DNA from: Mariniphaga sp041687255
GTDB lineage: Bacteria; Bacteroidota; Bacteroidia; Bacteroidales; Prolixibacteraceae
Reading direction: 5' to 3'
DNA: 64,000 bases
Assembly (NCBI GenBank): GCA_041687255.1
Contig: JAWLCL010000010.1
Location: 116,701-180,700 of the forward strand
Shown: piece after piece, positions 43,735 to 52,031 of the stretch
Layout of the letters: every line of letters begins with the position of its first letter
Numbering within the stretch: the stretch's first letter is position 1
The notes under the pieces: model-generated
What the model was told of the DNA's origin: nothing
Seen by the model: only the letters and a program-made list of their open reading frames with translations
Database searches by the model: none
Made by a program: the position numbers and the translations under genes

Positions 43735-44345
43735 AATTTAAAATTGTTTTGCTGTTTCTTTTTGCAGCGATATTTTCGGGGTGGTCACAGGTAAGGCAGG
43801 AAACTTTGGAGCAGGCATTTGCAAGAAGTTACGAGTTGGAAAGGAATAACGACTTTATTGCTGCCGCAGAAGAAATTAAAAAGGTTTATGATGCCGCGTC
43901 TTATGAAGTTAATCTGAGGATGGGATGGTTGTATTATAATGCAGGGCAATTCAGTGAATCAATCTCCTTCTATAACCGTGCACATGAGCTGAAGCCATAT
44001 TCTGAAGAAGCCAGGTTTGGACTGACTTTACCTAAAGCAGCCTTAGGAAAATGGGATGAAGTGATTACAATTTACAATGAGATATTGGAAATTCATCCCA
44101 ACAATACAATTGCAATGTTTCGACTGGGGATGATTTATTATGAGCGGAAAATTTTTGATAAGGCACTACCGTTGTTCAAAAAGGTGGTTGATCTTTATCC
44201 TTTCGATTACGACGGGCTGCTTATGCTGGCATGGACATATTATTTTACAGGTAATTATAACCAGGCAAAAGTACTTTTTAATAAAGTAAAGTTATATAAT
44301 CCGGGCGATGCTTCAGCCAACGAAGGGTTACAGTTAATGCGCTGA
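43722..44345 (+). CDS. Periplasmic TPR protein
   Basis: This 207-residue protein has a signal peptide (FKIVLLFLFAAIFSGWSQ) followed by four to five TPR units, such as GWLYYNAGQFSESISFYNRA, LGKWDEVITIYNEILEIHPN, GMIYYERKIFDKALPLFKKV and WTYYFTGNYNQAKVLFNKV. TPR arrays scaffold protein contacts. It overlaps the barrel gene by 13 bp. It may bridge the M23 domain of the inner-membrane protein and the outer-membrane barrel; that is inference from order and coupling. Confidence 0.85.
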   Translation: MEFLKFKIVLLFLFAAIFSGWSQVRQETLEQAFARSYELERNNDFIAAAEEIKKVYDAASYEVNLRMGWLYYNAGQFSESISFYNRAHELKPYSEEARFGLTLPKAALGKWDEVITIYNEILEIHPNNTIAMFRLGMIYYERKIFDKALPLFKKVVDLYPFDYDGLLMLAWTYYFTGNYNQAKVLFNKVKLYNPGDASANEGLQLMR

Positions 44346-44414
44346 ATTTGTATGTGGTTGGTGGTGGGAAATCGCATATTTTGATGTAACTTTAAGTTTA
44401 TAAAAAACTTTGCC

Positions 44415-45212
44415 ATGAAAAAATCAACCCTCATCAGCTTATTTCTGTTGATAACAGCAGTCGGCCAGGCGCAGGTAACGCTTGAGCATTCATACAATTA
44501 TTCCGCTGCCGCAGTTAATTTCGAAACTTTAGGCTACAAGTATTATCTTATGGATGTACCCAATTCGCAATGCCGGATATATAACCTTGACCATTCGTTG
44601 TACAAAAGTATTAATTGCAGTGTTCCTTCAGAATGCTATCTTGCCGATGTAAAGTATCTTTCACAAAAGGTATTTGACAGTGATGAAGGAATTGAGCTGG
44701 TATATACCTGGTACAAATACGTGCCAACCACCGATTCCTATTATTACGAGTACGGAAGCAGCATCATTGATGAAGATGGTTTTCCAATTGCAGATATTGA
44801 GGGGGCACGTTATGTATATCTTAATGAAACAGAGGAAAATGTATGGAAGCTGTTTGCCTACTGCTACGACTTTTCTGTATGGCCCGAACGAATCTGGACC
44901 AATATATACGAACTACCCGGAACTCCTGTATTTAGTTTTTTGCCTGATGATGAAATATTCGATGTAAAATTGAATGCTATGCCCAATCCTGCTGTTACTT
45001 CCGTCAAAGTTAATTATACCTTACCACCGGAAGTGAGGGAAGCTACCCTTTTTCTTATCGACAGCAACGGAAAGCTTGTCAGGCAGTTTTTGGTTGATAA
45101 TCATACCAATCATCTGCTGCTGGATATTTCTGCCTATCCGGGTGGATTGTATCATTATTATCTGGAATATAAAAATACACGGAGTAATGCCGAAAAATTA
45201 GTAATACAATAA
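44415..45212 (+). CDS. Secreted protein with type IX secretion (T9SS) C-terminal sorting domain
   Basis: This is a 265-residue protein. Signal peptide LISLFLLITAVGQAQ. The middle (about 20-170) is a beta-rich domain (YYLMDVPNSQCRIYNLDHSL, ADVKYLSQKVFDSDEGIELV) without a named family; it reports a value and a path in a way seen in Bacteroidota surface proteins. The last ~80 residues are a type A T9SS tail: NAMPNPAVTSVKVNYTLP, ATLFLIDSNGKLVRQFL, DISAYPGGLYHYYLE and EKLVIQ. The tail directs export across the outer membrane. It lies 69 bp after the TPR gene on the same strand, so membership in the operon is likely but not certain. Confidence 0.85.
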   Translation: MKKSTLISLFLLITAVGQAQVTLEHSYNYSAAAVNFETLGYKYYLMDVPNSQCRIYNLDHSLYKSINCSVPSECYLADVKYLSQKVFDSDEGIELVYTWYKYVPTTDSYYYEYGSSIIDEDGFPIADIEGARYVYLNETEENVWKLFAYCYDFSVWPERIWTNIYELPGTPVFSFLPDDEIFDVKLNAMPNPAVTSVKVNYTLPPEVREATLFLIDSNGKLVRQFLVDNHTNHLLLDISAYPGGLYHYYLEYKNTRSNAEKLVIQ

Positions 45213-45252
45213 CTCAGAGACATAAAAACTACAAAAATCTAACTCATACCGG

Positions 45253-46266
45253 TTAATGGTCAATGCTTTGAATATGCTCCGGTCTGACATCATGATAGGT
45301 TTCAGAAATTTCATCTAGAATCTCATTTACTTCAGAATTAGTTTCCGATCGCAGTAGTCTGATTTTAAGCTCCCTAAAATTAGGCAGGCCGGGAAAATAT
45401 TTGGCAAAATGGCGCCGCATCATCAGAATTGCCGACCGCTCGTTATCTTTCCACTCGAGGTTTAGCTGCAGTTGTTCCCTTACATTTTCCACAATTTCTG
45501 CAACGGTAGGGGAAGGCAATGTTTCTCCTGTCTTAAGGTAATGTTTTATTTCTCTGAATATCCATGGGCGGCCGATAGAAGGCCGGCCAATCATAAGGGC
45601 ATCCACTCCTGTTTTATCCAATAGCATTTTAGCTTTGGGGCCACTGGTAATATCTCCGTTGCCGATAATAGGTATATCTATTTGCGGGTGGTTTTTCACC
45701 TCTCCAATCAGAGTCCAGTCGGCCTCACCGGTATAAAGCTGCTCACGTGTGCGCCCATGGATGGCCAGGGCTGTGATGCCTGCATCCTGAAGGCGCAGGG
45801 CAGCTTCAATAATGGGTTTATTATTTGCATCCCATCCCAGCCGGGTTTTGGCTGTCACAGGTACATTTACTGCTTTCACAATTTCAGCAGCCATTTGTTG
45901 CATTTTTGGTAAATCACGCAATAGCGCAGCACCGGCGCCGTGGCGGATGATTTTCTTCATCGGGCATCCAAAATTTATGTCGATGAAATCGGGTTGCAAT
46001 TCTTCGGCTACCTGCGCAGCATGCACCATAGATGGTATGTTATGCCCATATATCTGTATGGCTACAGGCCTGTCAAAATCGAACAGTACCATTTTTTCCT
46101 GTGACTTCTTAACATCTCGTACCAATGCTTCTGATGACACAAATTCAGTGTACATTACATCGGCACCGTACTTCTTACACATCCAGCGGAAGGATTTGTA
46201 AGTGACATCTTCCATCGGAGCCAGAAACAGCGGGATATCATTAAATGTGAGGGGAAATATTTTCAT
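45253..46266 (-). CDS. dus: tRNA-dihydrouridine synthase
   Basis: This 337-residue TIM-barrel flavoprotein shows LFLAPMEDVTYKSFRWMCKK, MYTEFVSSEAL, RPVAIQIYGHNIPSMVHAAQ, DINFGCPMKKIIRHGAGAAL with the catalytic Cys, PVTAKTRLGWD, ALAIHGRTREQLYTGEADW, IIGNGDITSG and MIGRPSIGRPWIF. All FMN- and tRNA-contact motifs are conserved. It reduces uridine to dihydrouridine in tRNA D loops. I chose the ATG at 46264-46266; it starts 2 bp after the MntP stop, so the pair forms an operon. Confidence 0.95.
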   Translation of the reverse strand: MKIFPLTFNDIPLFLAPMEDVTYKSFRWMCKKYGADVMYTEFVSSEALVRDVKKSQEKMVLFDFDRPVAIQIYGHNIPSMVHAAQVAEELQPDFIDINFGCPMKKIIRHGAGAALLRDLPKMQQMAAEIVKAVNVPVTAKTRLGWDANNKPIIEAALRLQDAGITALAIHGRTREQLYTGEADWTLIGEVKNHPQIDIPIIGNGDITSGPKAKMLLDKTGVDALMIGRPSIGRPWIFREIKHYLKTGETLPSPTVAEIVENVREQLQLNLEWKDNERSAILMMRRHFAKYFPGLPNFRELKIRLLRSETNSEVNEILDEISETYHDVRPEHIQSIDH

Positions 46267-46268
46267 TT

Positions 46269-46841
46269 TTATACCATCCAAAGATGTTCAACTAAAATTT
46301 TTAAACCAATGGCTGTCAATACAAAACCTCCCAGAAGGAGTGAATGTCGACTGTGTTTTGCAGGTATGCTTTTTCCGCATAACATTCCAAGCATGGATGC
46401 CAGGAAAGTAACCAGACCAATAATTACCACCGGATAGAATATTGACATTTCAAGCACACCAAAACTCAGTCCTACTACCAACGCATCGATGCTGGTAGCT
46501 ATCGATAGTCCCAGTACCACCCGAAGGCTTAACGAATTAAAGATATTTGGATTTTCCTGCATTCGCTTGCCATCCAATATCATTTTTAAACCAATGAAGC
46601 CAAGGAGAATGAATGCTATCCAATGATCGAAAGCAGCAATATATTCATGAAGTTTAATGCCCGCGTACCATCCTACAACAGGAAAAAGCGCCTGAAAAAT
46701 GGCCAGTGAGAAAGCTATGGGAACAGCTTCCTTAAAACTAATTTGTTTTTTTACCAATCCACATGATACCGAAACTGCAAATGAATCGAAGCTTAAACCG
46801 GTACCTATAAGAAGGAACAGTATCAATTGAGAATACGTCAT
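46269..46841 (-). CDS. mntP: MntP-type manganese efflux pump
   Basis: This 190-residue protein has six TM segments in two homologous halves. The conserved acidic motifs in the pore are present: SFDSFAVSVSCGL in TM1 and SIATSIDALVVGLSFG in TM4, each with the key Asp. It exports Mn(II) to avoid toxicity. In some bacteria mntP is controlled by a Mn riboswitch or MntR; I see neither in the ~120 bases upstream, which are AT-rich. It is encoded before Dus with 2 bp between. Confidence 0.92.
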   Translation of the reverse strand: MTYSQLILFLLIGTGLSFDSFAVSVSCGLVKKQISFKEAVPIAFSLAIFQALFPVVGWYAGIKLHEYIAAFDHWIAFILLGFIGLKMILDGKRMQENPNIFNSLSLRVVLGLSIATSIDALVVGLSFGVLEMSIFYPVVIIGLVTFLASMLGMLCGKSIPAKHSRHSLLLGGFVLTAIGLKILVEHLWMV

Positions 46842-46963
46842 GTCACAGCGTAAAATGGTGCAAAAATAGAGTTTTCATATTATAAAGAAAGGATTATAGT
46901 CAATTTTATAAAAAGTCAGATTTCGTTGTTATAAATTTGGTATGTATTCGTCCCTATTATCAA

Positions 46964-47497
46964 ATGACTGAAGAAGACTTTAAAAATAATATTTTGCCTT
47001 ACTCCCGGAAATTGTATCCGATGCTGAAATCGATACTGAATGATGAGGAAGAAACACGGGATGCTCTTCAGGAGCTGATGTATAAACTGTGGCGCAACAG
47101 AAATGAACTGGAAAATTGTCATAATCAGCAGGCATACATTTTAACAATGGCACGGAACTACAGCTTCGATTTACTTAAAAAGAAACGGCCGGTAAGGATG
47201 TATGAAAACAAAAATCCGCAGTACCTAAATCTTGAAGCCTGCGAATCCAGTCCTGATGTGAAGGAACAGTACGAGCATGTAAAGAAAGTTATAGCTTCAC
47301 TGCCCGAAAAGTACCGCGAGGTGATTCAGTTAAGAGATATCGATGGATTCTCGTTTGAAGAGATAAAAGAGTTCACAGGATTGGAAATTACAAATATTAG
47401 GGTAGTCCTTTCACGGGCTAGACAGAAAGTGAAGGAGGAGGTAAAAAAAATTTACGATTATGAAGACAAAAGACAAATTGCTGGAGAGCTACTATAA
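46964..47497 (+). CDS. ECF-type RNA polymerase sigma factor
   Basis: This is a 177-residue protein. Region 2 shows LYPMLKSILNDEEETRDALQ and ELMYKLWRNRNEL, then AYILTMARNYSFDLLKKK (region 2.3-2.4). Region 4 shows VIASLPEKYREVIQLRDIDG and FSFEEIKEFTGLEITNIRVV with the HTH, then LSRARQKVKEEV. I chose the ATG at 46964; a TTG at 46937 adds nine foreign residues. The 3' end overlaps the next gene by 38 bp, so the putative anti-sigma factor is translationally coupled. Confidence 0.9.
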   Translation: MTEEDFKNNILPYSRKLYPMLKSILNDEEETRDALQELMYKLWRNRNELENCHNQQAYILTMARNYSFDLLKKKRPVRMYENKNPQYLNLEACESSPDVKEQYEHVKKVIASLPEKYREVIQLRDIDGFSFEEIKEFTGLEITNIRVVLSRARQKVKEEVKKIYDYEDKRQIAGELL

Positions 47498-47894
47498 AGG
47501 AGAAACATCAATCGAAGAGGAAAAACTGCTGAAAAACCTTTTCCAACAGGAGGAAAAAGTATCGGCCGAGAAAGATGTATTTGGGTGGTACAGCCGGGAA
47601 GGCCAGGTTCCCGATGACCTTGAGGAATCGTTGTTTGAAGGGATTAAGCAGAAGGAGCTGAATAACAATAACCGGAGGCTGTTTATTTATCGTTTTTCCT
47701 CGATTGCCGCATCTGTTTTAATAGTCATAGGATTGTTTCTGGGCATAAAAGCCGAACGGGTGCGGAAAATGGAAAACAATTTTTTCGTGATGGAACATGC
47801 ACTTTATCAAATTTCAGAAAGCATTCAGCCCGCTGAGCAGGAAGAAATGATGGTGCTTTGGGTGGATGAAAACGTTGAAATAATAATAGAATAA
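47460..47894 (+). CDS. Putative membrane anti-sigma factor
   Basis: This 144-residue protein has a cytoplasmic N-terminus (LLESYYKGETSIEEEKLLKN, then FQQEEKVSAEKDVFGWYS), one TM segment at about 78-96 (FSSIAASVLIVIGLFLGIKA) and a short periplasmic tail ending VDENVEIIIE. It overlaps the sigma gene by 38 bp. Position, coupling and topology are those of anti-sigma factors, but it has no ZAS-type zinc motif (HxxxCxxC), so this is a non-canonical type. Confidence 0.65.
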   Translation: MKTKDKLLESYYKGETSIEEEKLLKNLFQQEEKVSAEKDVFGWYSREGQVPDDLEESLFEGIKQKELNNNNRRLFIYRFSSIAASVLIVIGLFLGIKAERVRKMENNFFVMEHALYQISESIQPAEQEEMMVLWVDENVEIIIE

Positions 47895-47904
47895 ATACAA
47901 AGCC

Positions 47905-48843
47905 ATGAAAACAATTATTTTGATTCTAATGATTTCGGTCCTTACCGTTCCCGGATGGGCGCAGAAAGATTTATTCGGGAACCTTACAAATAAATACGCT
48001 GATAAAGATGGTTTCAGTGCAAGCAGGATTACAAGCGACATGTTTGATTTATATCTGAAAAAACGTAATATAAATGAAGATTCTCCTGTATATGAAGCGC
48101 TTAAAAGCTTGGATAATATCCTGGTAGTTTCACAGACAAGTTATTCTAGGGGAGTAGTACATTCTGACAGTGCAAAACAGGGTGCTGATATAAAAGAAAT
48201 ACATCAGGATATCCTGAAACATTATGAAAAAAACAACTATACGTTGTTTAAAACCGAAAAGCAGATGGGCGAGGATGTCAAGGTGTTTCTCAAAAAGAAC
48301 AGGGATAAAATAGAATCATTGGCTTTGGTAACCAATTCCGGCAGGGCTACCAACCTGGTGGAGTTGCAGGGTGAAAACATTGAACTGGCAACTGTTTCAG
48401 ACCTGAATAAAGCGCTAAATCTGAGAGGACTCGAAAACTTGTATAAAATAAACGGTCACAATTCCCGCGGCTTTTATGTCCCCGCCCCTGACATACCTTC
48501 GGAAGAACAGATAAGAGCAATGGTGGAAAAACAGCGGGAATTGATAGAAAAACAGCACCATCTGACGGAAGAGCAGCGGGAGAAAATAGAAGTGCAGGCA
48601 AGAGCGATGGCAGAGAAACAGCGGGAAATGGCTGAAAAGTACAGGGAGATGGCCGATAAGTACCAAAGGCAGCCTATTTTCCTTAGTGCGCCCGGCGACA
48701 GTGTCGAATATTTTATCGATGGTAAAAAAGTAACTGCCGAAGAGGTGAAAAAAATCACCCCTGATGATATCGAGCGTGTGGAAGTAAACAAGAAAAAGGG
48801 TGAAAAAGGCAAAGGAAGTATTCGTATAACCACCCGGAAATAA
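47905..48843 (+). CDS. DUF4252 protein with a coiled coil and a TonB-plug-like C-terminal domain
   Basis: This 312-residue secreted protein has a signal peptide ILMISVLTVPGWAQ. The N-terminal DUF4252-like part (about 25-160) shows ASRITSDMFDLYLKKRNINE and KEIHQDILKHYEKNNYTLFK. It is followed by VTNSGRATNLVELQGENIEL. A long charged coiled coil at about 195-255 repeats (M/A)EKQRE(L/M) units. The end has IDGKKVTAEEVKKITPDDIE, RVEVNKKKGEKGKGSIRITT, a plug-like domain in the style of BlaR1 or TonB-receptor plugs. It is the third gene of the sigma operon (10 bp gap), and a terminator follows. Confidence 0.75.
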   Translation: MKTIILILMISVLTVPGWAQKDLFGNLTNKYADKDGFSASRITSDMFDLYLKKRNINEDSPVYEALKSLDNILVVSQTSYSRGVVHSDSAKQGADIKEIHQDILKHYEKNNYTLFKTEKQMGEDVKVFLKKNRDKIESLALVTNSGRATNLVELQGENIELATVSDLNKALNLRGLENLYKINGHNSRGFYVPAPDIPSEEQIRAMVEKQRELIEKQHHLTEEQREKIEVQARAMAEKQREMAEKYREMADKYQRQPIFLSAPGDSVEYFIDGKKVTAEEVKKITPDDIERVEVNKKKGEKGKGSIRITTRK

Positions 48844-48862
48844 TTGCCCAGGCAATAATTGG

Positions 48863-48890
48863 AAGGCTGTCGTTTAGGCAGCCTTTTTTA
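48863..48890 (+). terminator. Intrinsic terminator of the sigma operon
   Basis: AAGGCTG (48863-48869) pairs with CAGCCTT (48879-48885), followed by TTTTTA. A second stem, ATTGCC/GGCAAT, lies just before it (48843-48856). Confidence 0.8.
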
Positions 48891-49033
48891 TTGGATGCAA
48901 AATGAGTATTAAAATGCGACATCTTTCTATTGTAATTATTAATAAGGTTAAAATCCTTTTAAAAAAACACATTTTTTGAATCTTAATCCTGAACCTTTAT
49001 ACCCATTTCTTGTTACAGCAAATACACATTCTC

Positions 49034-49054
49034 AAAGGATAATGATTATCCTTT
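49034..49054 (+). promoter_or_regulatory. Fur/PerR-type operator before the PerR-KatG genes
   Basis: AAAGGATAATGATTATCCTTT is a 21 bp palindrome with one central base and contains GATAATGATTATC, matching the classical Fur/PerR box core. It lies 14 bases before the regulator start, so it would overlap the promoter and allow autoregulation together with katG. Confidence 0.75.
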
Positions 49055-49068
49055 AAAATTGATTATTC

Positions 49069-49485
49069 ATGAAAACTGAACAGATAACAGGCAAGCTGGC
49101 AGAAAAAAGGTTGAAGGTAACTCCCCAAAGAATGGCTATTTATGAAGCTATTATAAAGCTTAATAACCATCCCACTGCCGAAAATATAATTGAATACATC
49201 CGAAAAAATCACCCCAATATTTCTGTAGGAACAGTCTATAAAGTCCTTGATACTTTCGTTGAGAATGGTTTGGTAAAAAAGGTAAAAACAGAAAAGGATG
49301 TGATGCGCTACGATGCTATTGTGGAAAGCCATCATCATATTTACTGTTCCGACTCCGATAAAATTGAGGATTATTTCGACAATGAACTCAACCAACTGCT
49401 TGAAAGGTATTTTGAAGAAAAGAAAATACCCGGTTTTAAAGTGGAAGATATTAAGCTGCAAATAATTGGAAAATATAACAGGTAA
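49069..49485 (+). CDS. perR: Fur-family regulator, probable PerR
   Basis: This is a 138-residue protein. The N-terminal winged HTH is KVTPQRMAIYEAIIKLNNHP then NISVGTVYKVLDTFVENGL. The metal site is VMRYDAIVESHHHIYC. The typical structural CxxC zinc pairs of PerR are lacking, and only one Cys (in HIYC) is seen. It is 22 bp upstream of katG and preceded by a Fur/PerR box, so PerR is the better call over Fur. It would derepress katG on peroxide exposure by metal-catalysed histidine oxidation, as known for PerR. Confidence 0.8.
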   Translation: MKTEQITGKLAEKRLKVTPQRMAIYEAIIKLNNHPTAENIIEYIRKNHPNISVGTVYKVLDTFVENGLVKKVKTEKDVMRYDAIVESHHHIYCSDSDKIEDYFDNELNQLLERYFEEKKIPGFKVEDIKLQIIGKYNR

Positions 49486-49507
49486 ATAGTAATTAAAACA
49501 TCAACAA

Positions 49508-51859
49508 ATGGAAAACAAATCTGAAAAAACAAACAAATGCCCTGTGACCGGAGCAGTAGGTAAGCACGGTACCGGAATGGCCGGTACAAAGAACCGCGAC
49601 TGGTGGCCCGAGCAGTTAAACCTTAACCTTCTTCGTCAGCATTCATCAAAATCAAACCCGATGGGCGAAGAATATGATTATGCAGATGAATTCAATAGCT
49701 TGGATTACAAGGCACTTAAAGATGATCTTCATAATTTAATGACCGACTCACAGGATTGGTGGCCGGCCGATTTTGGCCATTATGGCCCTTTTTTCATCCG
49801 TATGGCATGGCATAGTGCAGGTACCTACCGTACCGGTGACGGACGTGGCGGTGCAGGAAGAGGACAGCAACGGTTTGCCCCGCTTAACAGCTGGCCCGAT
49901 AATGCTAACCTAGATAAGGCACGCCGTCTGCTTTGGCCAATCAAGCAAAAATATGGCAGGAAGATTTCCTGGGCCGATTTGATGATACTTGCCGGTAATG
50001 TAGCCCTGGAGTCGATGGGATTCAAAACCTTTGGATTTGCCGGCGGACGCGAAGATGTGTGGGAACCCGATGAGGATGTATATTGGGGTAATGAAAAAAA
50101 CTGGCTGGATAACGATGAGCGCAAACTGGATATGGAAGAAGCCGACAATCCGTTGGCAGCAATTCAAATGGGTCTTATTTATGTAAATCCTGAAGGACCA
50201 AACAGTAATCCCGATCCGGTTGCTTCGGCTAAGGATATCCGCGACACCTTTGCCCGCATGGCCATGAACGATGAAGAAACGGTTGCCCTTATAGCCGGAG
50301 GTCACACTTTCGGCAAAACGCATGGGGCAGGGGATGCCGCTCATGTGGGGCCCGAACCTGAAGCATCGTCTATTGAAGATCAGGGTCTTGGCTGGAAAAG
50401 CACATTCGGTACCGGCATGGGAGGTGATACCATCACCAGCGGACTGGAAGTAACCTGGACACAAACACCTGCCAAATGGAGCTACTATTTCTTCGACAAT
50501 CTTTTTAAATACGAATGGGAACTTTCCAAAAGCCCGGCAGGTGCGCACCAGTGGGTGGCTAAAAATGCCGGAAAGGAAATGCCCGATGCGCATGACCCAT
50601 CTAAACGACATGTGCCAACAATGCTTACAACTGACCTGGCCTTACTTTTCGACCCGACATACGAAAAAATTTCAAGAAGATTTTATGAACATCCACTGGA
50701 ATTTGCTGATGCATTTGCCCGTGCCTGGTTTAAACTGACGCACAGGGATATGGGACCGATTTCCCGTTACCTGGGGCCTGAAGTGCCGAAAGAAGAACTC
50801 TTGTGGCAAGACCCGATTCCTGCAGTCAATCATCCTTTGATTGAGGATGCAGATGTTGAAGCATTAAAACGCAGGGTGCTGGATTCAGGTCTATCTGTTT
50901 CGCAACTGGTATCCACAGCCTGGGCATCGGCTTCAACATTCCGCGGTACCGACAAACGTGGCGGTGCCAACGGAGCCCGTATTCGCCTTGCTCCGCAAAA
51001 AGACTGGACCGTAAACAATCCTCCTCAGCTGGCAAATGTGCTTGAAGAACTCCAAGCCGTTCAAAAAGAATTTAACGAGATTCAGACCGACGGCAAAAGA
51101 GTTTCACTTGCCGACCTGATTGTATTGGCAGGTTGTGCAGCAGTTGAAAAAGCGGCAAGAGATGCCGGTTTTGAGGTAACGGTTCCCTTTACTCCGGGAC
51201 GTATGGACGCCACTCAGGAGCAAACCGACGTGGAAGCCTTCGCAGTACTGGAACCCATAGCCGATGGTTTCCGCAATTATCTGAAGGCAAAGTATAAGGT
51301 GCCAACCGAAAGCCTGTTGATTGACAAGGCACAGCTGCTAACGTTAACAACTCCGGAAATGACAGTTCTTATTGGTGGAATGCGTGCCTTAAATGCAAAT
51401 TATGACAATTCAAATTATGGCATATTCACCAGTCGTCCGGAAATTCTTACCAACGATTTTTTTGTAACCCTGCTCGATATGAATACAATGTGGGTGCCTG
51501 CATCGGAAGACAAGGAACTGTTTCATGGCATTGACCGCAAACAACGGGAGGTGAAATGGACGGCCACTCGTGTGGATCTTGTTTTTGGTTCCAATTCCGA
51601 GCTCAGGGCACTTGCCGAAGTGTATGGAAGCTCCGATGCCGGGGAAAAATTCGTCAACGATTTTGTAGCCGCGTGGAACAAGGTCATGAACCTCGACCGT
51701 TTTGACCAGAAAAAGCCGAAGGTTAATGCCGTCGTTAAAGAGAAAGTTACAGAACTGCTTAAGGAAGATGAAACTTTTCTTAAAGAACATCCGGGCGAGA
51801 AAACAGATCTAGAGAAATTTGATAAAAGGTATGATGAAGCTGACTCGAAGCGGCAGTAG
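49508..51859 (+). CDS. katG: Catalase-peroxidase
   Basis: This is a 783-residue protein, slightly longer than the usual ~730-740. Distal haem site: Arg98, Trp101, His102 (IRMAWHSAGTYR). The Met-Tyr-Trp adduct is complete: Trp101, Tyr225 (GLIYVNPEG) and Met251 (ARMAMND). Proximal His266 lies in GGHTFGKTHG. The C-terminal domain, a non-haem duplicate, is also complete. It converts hydrogen peroxide to water and oxygen and has peroxidase activity. The extra length lies partly in an acidic/lysine-rich C-terminal tail. Encoded 22 bp behind PerR; a terminator follows. Confidence 0.98.
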   Translation: MENKSEKTNKCPVTGAVGKHGTGMAGTKNRDWWPEQLNLNLLRQHSSKSNPMGEEYDYADEFNSLDYKALKDDLHNLMTDSQDWWPADFGHYGPFFIRMAWHSAGTYRTGDGRGGAGRGQQRFAPLNSWPDNANLDKARRLLWPIKQKYGRKISWADLMILAGNVALESMGFKTFGFAGGREDVWEPDEDVYWGNEKNWLDNDERKLDMEEADNPLAAIQMGLIYVNPEGPNSNPDPVASAKDIRDTFARMAMNDEETVALIAGGHTFGKTHGAGDAAHVGPEPEASSIEDQGLGWKSTFGTGMGGDTITSGLEVTWTQTPAKWSYYFFDNLFKYEWELSKSPAGAHQWVAKNAGKEMPDAHDPSKRHVPTMLTTDLALLFDPTYEKISRRFYEHPLEFADAFARAWFKLTHRDMGPISRYLGPEVPKEELLWQDPIPAVNHPLIEDADVEALKRRVLDSGLSVSQLVSTAWASASTFRGTDKRGGANGARIRLAPQKDWTVNNPPQLANVLEELQAVQKEFNEIQTDGKRVSLADLIVLAGCAAVEKAARDAGFEVTVPFTPGRMDATQEQTDVEAFAVLEPIADGFRNYLKAKYKVPTESLLIDKAQLLTLTTPEMTVLIGGMRALNANYDNSNYGIFTSRPEILTNDFFVTLLDMNTMWVPASEDKELFHGIDRKQREVKWTATRVDLVFGSNSELRALAEVYGSSDAGEKFVNDFVAAWNKVMNLDRFDQKKPKVNAVVKEKVTELLKEDETFLKEHPGEKTDLEKFDKRYDEADSKRQ

Positions 51860-51884
51860 AACATAAACTAAGTATTTTGCTTCT

Positions 51885-51937
51885 AAAGCAGGTTTTTTGC
51901 ACTCTTTATAAAGATTGCAGAGGGCCTGCTTTTTTTT
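51885..51937 (+). terminator. Intrinsic terminator after katG
   Basis: AAAGCAGG (51885-51892) pairs with CCTGCTTT (51925-51932), followed by a T-run. The loop contains a second weak TGCA-type pairing. Confidence 0.75.
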
Positions 51938-52031
51938 CATTTATTTGAACCGGATAAACTGAGTTTACTTAAAAAACCGGCTATTTTTGAAGAAGTAAAA
52001 CTCTAATTTCATACCCTGACATCTTTGAAAA

